A stretch of DNA of 64,000 nt from positions 72,105,722 through 72,169,721 of the forward strand of contig NC_090696.1 in NCBI RefSeq assembly GCF_040954835.1, given 5' to 3'. Numbering within the stretch: the stretch's first letter is position 1; the number at the start of each line of letters is the position of its first letter. The stretch comes from Lepisosteus oculatus. Its lineage: Eukaryota; Chordata; Actinopteri; Semionotiformes; Lepisosteidae. The translations under genes and the position numbers were made by a program. Positions 56,331 through 64,000 of the stretch are shown piece by piece. The notes under the pieces were generated by a model. It was not told where the DNA came from. It made no database searches and was given only the letters and a program-made list of their open reading frames with translations.

Positions 56331-57150
56331 AGACTAAGTTTTGGATACTTTCAGCCTTCAGTAAGAATGCAGGAAATATACTCCATAAGGAAGCTGAAGA
56401 GGAAGAACCCGAGTTTTGAAAAAAAAAAACTCCTTTCAAATAAAATGTAGGTAGAAAGGGATTCTGGACATTTTTTCCAACCTCAGAGATCACTTTAAAC
56501 CAGATTTCATAAAAAAAATATTCTGTGTTCTCTGCTTTCAAAAATGTCATGACAGCACAGTACTTGAGTTCCTCTTTTTTCACATCCTTAATGGTACAAC
56601 ACAAAATGTCTGACTATGAAACACAAAAGTCTTAATTAAGGAAAACGATCAATCTACAGACCAAAGGAGTTTGAGGAGAGTTTGTAGTAAACTATTTTAT
56701 AGTTTAAATGCAACAGTATGTTCCTCTGTCTTTGACACAAAATGGAAGAAGAGATATAGGCCTGTAATTACAGGACACTCTAGATTCCAAACTGTACCTT
56801 TTTAACAAAGCTTTAATGGCAGCCCTTTTAAATACTGTTCATACACAACACAGGAAGTACAGATGTAACCGTGAAATCGACTGTGAAAATTTACACCTAT
56901 ACAACTGCCTTTGTAATTCCTATTGAAATACATACTCTGCTGCTTAAAGCAGTTATCTGACCAAGACAGGTCAGATCTTGGGAAGGTAAGGTTTCCTCAT
57001 GAAATTCCAATATTACAAATGATGGTAAACATTTACAATGGTTGCAGTTTATAGATGCACTGATTTACCATCTATGTTTTACCACATTATTTAAATATGT
57101 TACCAAGACACTGACCTTAAAGTACTTAACAGGTTCTGTTATACATTGTA

Positions 57151-57164
57151 CCGCTAGAGGGCAT
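57151..57164 (+). promoter_or_regulatory. CTCF-like motif (weaker)
   Basis: CCGCTAGAGGGCAT matches 12 of 14 positions of the CTCF core. Together with 53496 it gives a divergent pair between cdkn2 and ppm1k. Unproven. Confidence 0.25.
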
Positions 57165-58150
57165 TATACACTAAATCTAACTACGCAATGGTGTTAAGGG
57201 CAACGTTTTATAAACTACTGAGCGTTTAATCTTATCTCAGATTGGGTTTCTGAGAAAATACAATTCCCTGTATGTAAAAAGCATGCTCTGCATATAAATA
57301 ATGCTGTTTAATTAAGTATTATTTTCTTAATCCTTTATTATCATCTTGATGGCAGTAGATCAGTCATTTAAATACGTGCAATAAAGTTTTTATTTTGACA
57401 TTTAGTTTTGCAAGCTAATCTTTCTGAGTAGGACTGATCAGCACTGATCAAGGAACTCAGAAGGTGCCGTTTGTTTCCTGTACATATTGTCTTCAACGTT
57501 ACTGAACAAATAAGTTAAAATATTTTGTCACACCTTTTCTAGGACAGTGACAGAGGTCCCCTAATTTAGACTTTGGAAGCGGAGCCTCACTACAATAATA
57601 CCGAAATCAATACAGACGTGTACCCCTCGGAAAGAAACGGAGAAGTCAAACTTTAACCTAGCAAAGACATTCAGCCCAAACAGACGTCACCGGCGGAGCT
57701 TAACACTCAATTATTGGTCTCCAGTCGGACAAATCAGAATCAGAGATTTCCTACAACGCCCACTGCAGTTTAAGGCCTGGTTTCTGTAAATCAGAGGAGA
57801 GATGCGCTATGTTCCTTGGTTTGTCAGGCTATCAGATAAAAAAAGAGCAAAGCTAACATCGATATAATTGCACCACAATTCTGCATTGAGTAATATGTGT
57901 AATTGCACACAATAAATCGATAGAAAAAGTGTCTTTCCTGAGATTTTTTTATTTTCACGAGGCTTTCATTAAAACGTAATTCGCGGACAAATGAGACATG
58001 TCTTTGCACCAGCCACTCGGCCAGCATGTCGCCAAGTCTTTCTGGACATTGGGCGTTGAGGAGGAATATATCAATATCTCGCACCGCACACTTCACATTC
58101 TCCCTCATTTATCTCTCCATCATTCACATGAAACAGGACGGCAGCCCCGC

Positions 58151-58440
58151 CGCTAAGCCGGCGTCATGTAGGATAAATGTCTTGTTTCTCTTTTTCTCCC
58201 GGCGCGTTTTTGAGGCTGATTGGGCCTTCGACATGACAATCACCGCTACGTCCCGCCTCCCGGGGGAATGACCAGGCCCGGCGATTGGCTGTCCTCGGTC
58301 GGCGCCGGGCTCCGATTGGCGGATCACGACGTCAGTGAAGCAGCAGCTTGGTCGAGCCCCCTTCAGTAATCGACAATCTGCCACATTGTAATTGAAAGGA
58401 GTACAGTGCGCATCCTGCGATTGTTCGCTATTGCAGCAAT
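58151..58440 (+). promoter_or_regulatory. ppm1k: ppm1k promoter / CpG island (probable)
   Basis: This is a CpG-rich block with three inverted CCAAT boxes (attgg at 58219-58223, 58284-58288 and 58315-58319; the last two 31 bp apart, usual NF-Y spacing). A CRE-like cgacgtca is at 58327-58334. It has no TATA box and sits just upstream of a good splice donor at 58532. Confidence 0.55.
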
Positions 58441-58531
58441 CGCCACGGACCGGGAGTACAGTTATCCATACTACTACTAATAATACTATCATCACCCAGG
58501 GGTGCGAGGAGGCTGCTTCTCAGAGACCAAG
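58430..58531 (+). other. ppm1k: Probable ppm1k non-coding exon 1
   Basis: The sequence ends in accaag/gtaagg (donor at 58532), an excellent donor downstream of the CpG promoter. The next good acceptor before the ppm1k ATG is at 62119. The 5' boundary is a guess; the exon is inferred from promoter and splice signals only. Confidence 0.45.
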
Positions 58532-61500
58532 GTAAGGGGGCCGTGTTTCTGCGGAAATGCCAACCTGCAAACCGTGAGCTGGGCGGCGAAGCCTAGATCT
58601 TGGAAAAGGGGGCTGAGCGGAGCTTGAGACGACGGCTAGTGTTTTGCATGCCTCTGGTGATCAGACAAGGGGGGCAAAAAATTGGGATCGATCCCAATTT
58701 TGCTGGGGTTTTGTTTACGAAAAATGAGCGGCCTCACAGCCGATGCGTGGAGGAATGGCACATATTGATTCATGTTCGGGCTCCACATCGAGACTGCGTA
58801 ATGCCGCTTGAGGCGCCACTGAAGTGTTGCGTCACTTACCTAAACTAAGTCAAGGACGTCTTTGCGCACAGGTCATTCAGAAATCTTGACAAACGTCCCC
58901 CCCCAAAAAAAAGAAAACGGGAGTCGTAAATGTCTGTTTTCTTAGACCTGGCCTCAGCCCAGAACAGAAATTGGATCAAATTGATTGGACGGAACCAAAA
59001 TAGTTCCTCTGACGAAATGGCATTTAGGGTAGGGTGACCATGTTTTGGTTTTCAAAAAAGAGGACGGGGGGATAATCGACACTCGACACATGCCTCCAAA
59101 GTAATGCATTTTTCTTACTTTTTCTAATTAAAAAAATCCATTTAAACTATCTTTTTTTAATTATTTAACTTCTTAGTAAACTTTTAAACAGTTGCAGGGT
59201 TGCTATTTCTTTTCCTTAATGGCAAACAAGAAACAAAAAACAAAAATACAGTATATTATAGCCATTATAGCCCTATTTTAAACTTTTTTTTTCATTTGAA
59301 CACAACAAAAGTCTTAACACCAGAGGAAAAAATGAAGACATCACAATTTAGGAGAAGTCTTCATTGGCTGCAAAAAATGATCAGTTTTAACGAAACATTT
59401 TGAAATATAATGAAACACGTTAAACATTGTTATTTTTCATGGCCATAAAAACACCCCCCCCCAAACACACAAAAGCCCCTTTCAAGCCACCCTGTGTGTA
59501 AGTTCAAAACATCTGCCGGTACTGCATGGAACGAAGGAAAATATGTAGGCTGTGTTTGTTTAGAGTCTGATTAACGAGCAAAACACAATCCCGGACAATT
59601 GTTGGAATTGTATAAACCCCGGTCTCAAAAAGTGGACATGTCCGGTGTAAAGAGGACGTCTGGTCACCCTTATTTATGGTCAAATGGTGGATGCAACCCG
59701 GTGCATTATCATCACTAGAAGAACCGACTCGTTTACGTTTAATCGTTCGTGGATTGGATTAGTTTTATTTAAAATATCAAGATTGGGAGGATCTACGTTT
59801 TTAATACGTTTTAATGGACCAAACGTCTCGGTATTTTTCCCCCCCGAGGTGTAGTTTTGGTTGACATTTTGCCATGGTGGCCGAGTGCTGATAATCTCCG
59901 CCCTTCAACAGTTCTCTCAGAAATAATGTTTTTAGTTGATAAATTTATACCGGTGTCGAAACCAATTCAGTGGTCTTTAGGTAATCTGCGGAGCGCTGTG
60001 CCTGCTGATTTTCCTTCTAGTTGAGCTCTTAATTACCAGTGCTAATTGATTAATTGATCTGTTTGCTTGTTTAGACTGTTTACTTGTTTTTTTCACTCGG
60101 CTCAGAGTACAAGGACACGGTTTTCAGTAGCGTCAGCATACAGACCTTAAAATCAGTCCCCCCTGCAGAGACTGAACAGCTGTGAATGTAAAGTGATCAG
60201 TTCATGAGAATCTGACCCAAAAGGTTGGTGCTATATCAAACTGTCCCATGATGAGCTTTTTGTTGTGTCTCGCAGAGGTGATAGATACAAAACACACTTC
60301 AGATTAACCACAGAAACTTGGAGACACCAGTTCTCTAGGACCAAGGTTGAAAGTTTCTGTATTTGATGTATGAGATTCAGCCAGTTTGCTCATTTGTACT
60401 CAGAGCACGGATTTGCCTGTTTTTAGTTAATGATTATAGAGCATCTATTGTGTTCTCGGAGAGAAAAGGCATTTGAGTTTGCAGTTGAAACAGATTTGGC
60501 TGTTTACTGAACCGTCTGTGTTTTATTCCTTCTGCTGCTGTGTTGCTCAAGTAACACAGTGAACGAGTGAAGTTTAGACTTAATCCACAGCGTAGAAACA
60601 TAGAAACTGATATTCGCGTCACATGTCTAATGTCCTCAAACAGTCCACAAGAAGGGATGATATCCAGCTGGATACTGCTGCACTCCCCTGGAACAAAGCT
60701 TTTCAATCTGACTGCTTCAGTAAAAGGCCCAATCGTGCAAATTTCTGCAAATACTAAATCACTTTGTGTAGAGGCATCAGCCAAATGAATAATAAGCGCA
60801 GCATAAACGCAAATAGAGCTCGCTTATCTCATGCCCGTTTTTTGTAGCTTGTTTTACCTTCATAACGCGTCGGTCCCAGGTTCTTGTGTGCAGCCTTTGT
60901 TTCTCAAGCTTCTTGTTAAAGAAGGGATAGCTCTAAATGGAATCCCACTCCCATAACATCAGTCTGTAGCCAGGGCGTGACGAAGTCTGGTGTACTCCAC
61001 GAATATCAAAAATATTTCTAAAACCCCACGCAGCATCAGTGGTACTGCAGGTGGCCTTTAAATCTACTGTGTACAGAAGTCAGTCTGCTGCACCTTTCTC
61101 TGCTGTGAAGACAAGCTGCGTTGAAAGTAGAGTTGTCTTCAAGGCCTTGCCGATAAGGGAACCACTCGTATGTACCCCAATATTTACGAGCAGAAGCATG
61201 TATATGGTTTTATTTTATGAGAATGGTCAGGTCTCATGATGAGAGTAAAGCTGGGATTTACTCAAACCTACAGTACCTTGCTACAAGGTACCTGTGCCAG
61301 GCTAGCAACAACCCTGTGGGCCACACGAACAGATTTAAATCTTTGCAGAAAAGTAAGAATTAGAAACCAAACTGTAAATATAACAGTATATAAACTGTCT
61401 GATATTTCTTTTCATAATTGAATGCCTATGAAAGAACTTTCCGGGCTTCTTTTTGTAGAAATATAGATGCCATATGTGAGACCTCAACACAGTTATTCCC

Positions 61501-62119
61501 TTCCAGTCTGAATCTATTCAGAAACAAGTCTCAGGCATTAAACTTTCTTTGAAGGCAGAATTCCTATACAGGTGTGAGTGATGCACTGTTTTCTTTTCTT
61601 TTATCAGTAGACTGTTACGGCCGTTGGGTGTGTTAGTGAACTGTGGGAAATTTGGATGATCTGGCACGTGTGGATGATGAGTGATCTTGCAGCAGATGTG
61701 TGTGGCTTTCAACCTTGGGTACATTTCTGCCTTCTTCGGCACGGAAATTGTACCACTTCCCGCTGGGCGAGGTTTCTGTAGGGCTGCAGTCAGAGGCTCG
61801 TGTGCTTTTCCTGCCAGCCCCCGCCTTCACGGCAGTAGTACGCCGTCGCGGAGGAGCGGTCTTTGATTGTATATAAACAAACGAATCATGTGGGCCTTTA
61901 AACCAGTGTGATTCCTTAGAGTCGTCGGTCTTTCCGGGGAGATTACAGCCTGCACTGGCGTTTTTCCCAGTGATTCAGCCGGTGTGCCTGATGGAAAATT
62001 CCAGCTGGTGTACGGCCTGCCGGGGGATTTTGATCAATTTTTCATTTAGACCAGCGAATCGTGGCCAGTGAGCATAACTGTCCCCCTTTTGCCTCTCCCT
62101 TTTCTCCCCTTTCTTTCAG
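58532..62119. other. ppm1k intron 1 (probable)
   Basis: It contains a 640-bp DNA transposon with perfect 10-bp inverted ends (59031-59670). The remainder, including overlapping opposite-strand open frames at 60434-60788, is unclassified. Confidence 0.5.
59031..59670. mobile_element. Non-autonomous DNA transposon with 10-bp terminal inverted repeats
   Basis: It begins agggtgacca and ends tggtcaccct, perfect inverted repeats. Subterminal aagaggac occurs near both ends (59056-59063; 59650-59657). The interior is AT-rich without an open frame, so it needs a transposase in trans. The termini resemble hAT-like elements from memory, but no clean 8-bp target duplication is visible. Confidence 0.65.
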
Positions 62120-62648
62120 TGCGCCCTTGAAAGCGTCGCAGGAAGCGCGACACCCGTGGGAGAGCAGAATCGCGGTTTCGCCTTCCGCTCTGTCCCGCGC
62201 GGAGCCGAGTGATGTCAGTAGGCGCACTGATCAATCTGCTCAGGCCCGGCGGATTGCAAGTGCGGAGCCGGGCGCTGTTGACGACGTCCAGGCGCCTGCA
62301 GGAGGACAGGCATCACTTCCACTGCGTTTCCCCCGCCAGGCTCAGCAATTCCAGGTTCGACCCGGATGGCAGCGGCCGCCCCACCACCTGGGATGCCTTC
62401 GGGATCTGGGATAACCGGATCGACGAGCCCATCCTGATGCCCTCCAGCATCAAATACGGCAAGCCCATCCCCAAAGTGAGCGTGTCCAAGGTGGGCTGTG
62501 CCTCGCAGATTGGCAAGCGCAGGGAGAATGAGGACCGCTTCCAGGTGTCGCAGATGACCGAGAACGTTCTCTATTTCGCAGTGTATGATGGGCATGGGGG
62601 GCCAGTGGCTGCCGACTTCTGCAACAAGTTCATGGAGAAATACATCCA
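62120..62648 (+). other. ppm1k: ppm1k first coding exon including 5' UTR part
   Basis: Acceptor cctttctttcag at 62108-62119 opens this exon, with 92 bases of 5' UTR before ATG 62212. The donor is gtaggt at 62649. Confidence 0.7.
62212..62648 (+). CDS. ppm1k: Mitochondrial protein phosphatase 1K (PP2Cm), N-terminal part
   Basis: PPM1K is the mitochondrial Mg/Mn-dependent phosphatase that dephosphorylates the branched-chain alpha-keto acid dehydrogenase E1-alpha subunit and so activates BCAA catabolism. This exon encodes residues 1-145 plus two bases. The N-terminus [14 protein letters not shown] with several Arg and no acidic residues before position 31 is a mitochondrial targeting sequence. 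Then come [20 protein letters not shown] and [11 protein letters not shown], both PPM1K-specific. PP2C motifs are ENEDRF (105-110) and [10 protein letters not shown] (121-130) with the metal-binding DG. A frame-preserving stop follows directly after the Q codon if unspliced, so the GTAGGT donor at 62649 (phase 2) must be used. The rest of the gene lies beyond the window. Confidence 0.93.
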
Positions 62649-64000
62649 GTAGGTCTCCTACGCTGACGCGCCTTCTTGATTGTTTTTTTTTGTCCCCTCC
62701 TTCATTTAATTTTGGTGTCCTCGTACGTTTCCTCTTCAACGTGAATCAGCAGGAGCAGATGTGTCGCTGATTGCTGTTCTAGTCCTCCCCGTCGCGTGAA
62801 ACCTGAGCTTTGTTAGTGGGCCTGAAGGAAGGTTCCTGAGAGATGGTTAAAAGAGGAAAAGCAATACAGTGTAGGTCGCACCACTTTTTCCTATAATGAG
62901 CATCAGAGTCAAAGTGAAGCCCAGTTCCAGGCAGCTGTCTTGTTTGGAATTTGTCTTGCAGTATGTGTGTTACTATTCTACACAGACACAGTGTGTGTGA
63001 GAGTGTGGTACTGCTCCTCACAGACACAGTGTGTGTGAGAGTGTGGTACTGCTCCTCACAGACACAGTGTGTGTGAGAGTGTGGTACTGCTCCTCACAGA
63101 CACAGTGTGTGTGAGAGTGTGGTACTGCTCCTCACAGACACAATGTGTGTGAGTTTTGTCTTGCTTGTATTGCTCTTACATGCAGTATTTTACTGTGTTC
63201 TCATCCCACTGGTGTAGGTGTAGGTGGTGTACTCCCATAGAGTTGTGCAATGCGCTTGGACAGTTTCATTTCTGACTGGTAGAAAAGATTAGTTCAGTCT
63301 TAGGGCACATGACCATTCCACCTGAGATTTTAGACATTTTTCTTAACCAGTACTTATATATATATATTCCAAGATAATCTAGAAAGACAGGGCAATGCAA
63401 AACATTGTAGAAGAGATTTAAGATGTGTGTGGCTCAGGCTAGGGCTCAGAGATTGGTGAACGGATTCACTCCATGCTTGTGCAGGCTGTGTGAGAGGAAT
63501 GGAACAGTATTCTACAAGAAAGGGCAACCTGCTGCCAGAAGCATTCACTGCATATGCACAGTTTGTATTGCTTGCAACAGTGTGCATATAGACTCCTATC
63601 CTGTCATTTCCACAGAAAGACTCCTGGCTGATGATAAATATTAAACAGACCAACGAATTAACCTGTGGCACGTCTGTTCAATAAAATGTCAATGCAGTGC
63701 AATGTTTTTGCCATTTTCTTCATAGTAACTATGTGAATTTGCTGCAGTTATAAGTGATGTTTCTTTCGAAGTTCAGTATATAATGAATTTCCATCCTTTG
63801 TTCTTATTTTCCATACTCTCCATGTTGTACGTCTATTCCATTAATAGCCGTAGAAACTGGAGTATGCCATTAACATAGTCAGCACTTCTATATGTTGGAA
63901 ATAAACAGGAAAATGTCTGATATAGAAATACACGGTTCTCTATTTTACAGCCTTCTGGGCTGGCTCAGAATGTGAATCTTGGTGTGATGGATACGCCTGG
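62649..64000. other. ppm1k intron (continues past right edge)
   Basis: It contains the minisatellite at 62981-63153. No sequence matching the next ppm1k coding exon is present up to 64000. Confidence 0.6.
62981..63153 (+). repeat. Minisatellite, 38-bp unit, about 4.5 copies
   Basis: The unit is cacagacacagtgtgtgtga plus gagtgtggtactgctcct. Four nearly identical copies are followed by a partial fifth with one change (cacaatgtg). The unit ends hold a cacagacac/gtgtgtgtg near-palindrome. Confidence 0.9.

Larger units (their letters stand above)
51561..58150. other. cdkn2-ppm1k intergenic region
   Basis: Mostly AT-rich unique-looking sequence. Items seen are CTCF-like motifs at 53496-53509 and 57151-57164, overlapping unidentified open frames at 53676-54147, a short TA run near 55350, a transposon-end fragment near 55440-55620, and an antisense LINE end at 56110-56330. 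No gene is recognised. Confidence 0.5.

Noticed and set aside
58124-58495. 123-codon minus-strand frame at the ppm1k promoter with a signal-peptide-like start
   Set aside because: It runs across a CpG island with no homology; open frames there are expected from base composition.
63950-64000. Possible next ppm1k exon after ttttacag at the right edge
   Set aside because: The phase-2 translation does not resemble the PP2C sequence expected after MEKYIQ.
1-64000. CRISPR arrays, bacterial operons, rRNA or intact tRNA genes
   Set aside because: None seen; the tRNA- and 5S-like sequences are SINE heads, and the DNA is plainly vertebrate.

Overview
The window looks like nuclear DNA of a ray-finned fish. 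It has multi-exon vertebrate genes with GT-AG introns, Tc1-like transposons with TA target duplications, several tRNA-derived SINEs, a 5S rRNA-derived SINE and L2/CR1-type LINE ends. The repeat mix suggests a non-teleost lineage such as gar, bowfin or sturgeon, but that is an inference from recall; no marker here fixes the species.

There are four protein genes. (1) 282-12278, + strand: the 3' part of the RNA sensor RIG-I (rigi/ddx58), 11 exons from helicase motif II to the stop; the CARDs and motif I lie upstream of the window. All junction phases agree and the frame is intact. (2) 14853-39605, + strand: complete mtap (methylthioadenosine phosphorylase), 8 exons, 281 codons. (3) 51116-48765, - strand: complete two-exon cdkn2a/b (INK4-type CDK inhibitor), 123 codons. 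(4) About 58.2 kb to beyond the right edge, + strand: the 5' end of ppm1k (mitochondrial PP2C phosphatase of branched-chain amino acid catabolism), with a CpG/CCAAT promoter, a probable non-coding first exon and the first coding exon. Everything else is intron or intergenic DNA holding decayed mobile elements.

Layout: rigi 0.3-12.3 kb; mtap promoter near 14.6-14.85 kb; mtap introns carry most of the transposon debris (18.2, 20.3-21.7, 24.1, 27.6-28.1, 29.1-29.5 and 30.1-30.4 kb); 39.6-48.7 kb is intergenic with Tc1, LINE and SINE remnants and a short inverted retro-insertion; cdkn2 48.8-51.1 kb; 51.1-58.1 kb is mostly unique, AT-rich sequence; the ppm1k promoter and first intron follow. The four genes act in different processes (RNA sensing, methionine/purine salvage, cell-cycle arrest, BCAA metabolism) and no operon-like logic is implied. 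The mtap-cdkn2 order and opposite orientation match human 9p21.

I found no convincing new gene system. The most interesting items are a twin-priming-like inverted retroelement insertion with a 14-bp target duplication, its dispersed relatives, an intact 5S-derived SINE promoter, a possible poison splice acceptor in rigi, and CTCF-like motifs along the locus.
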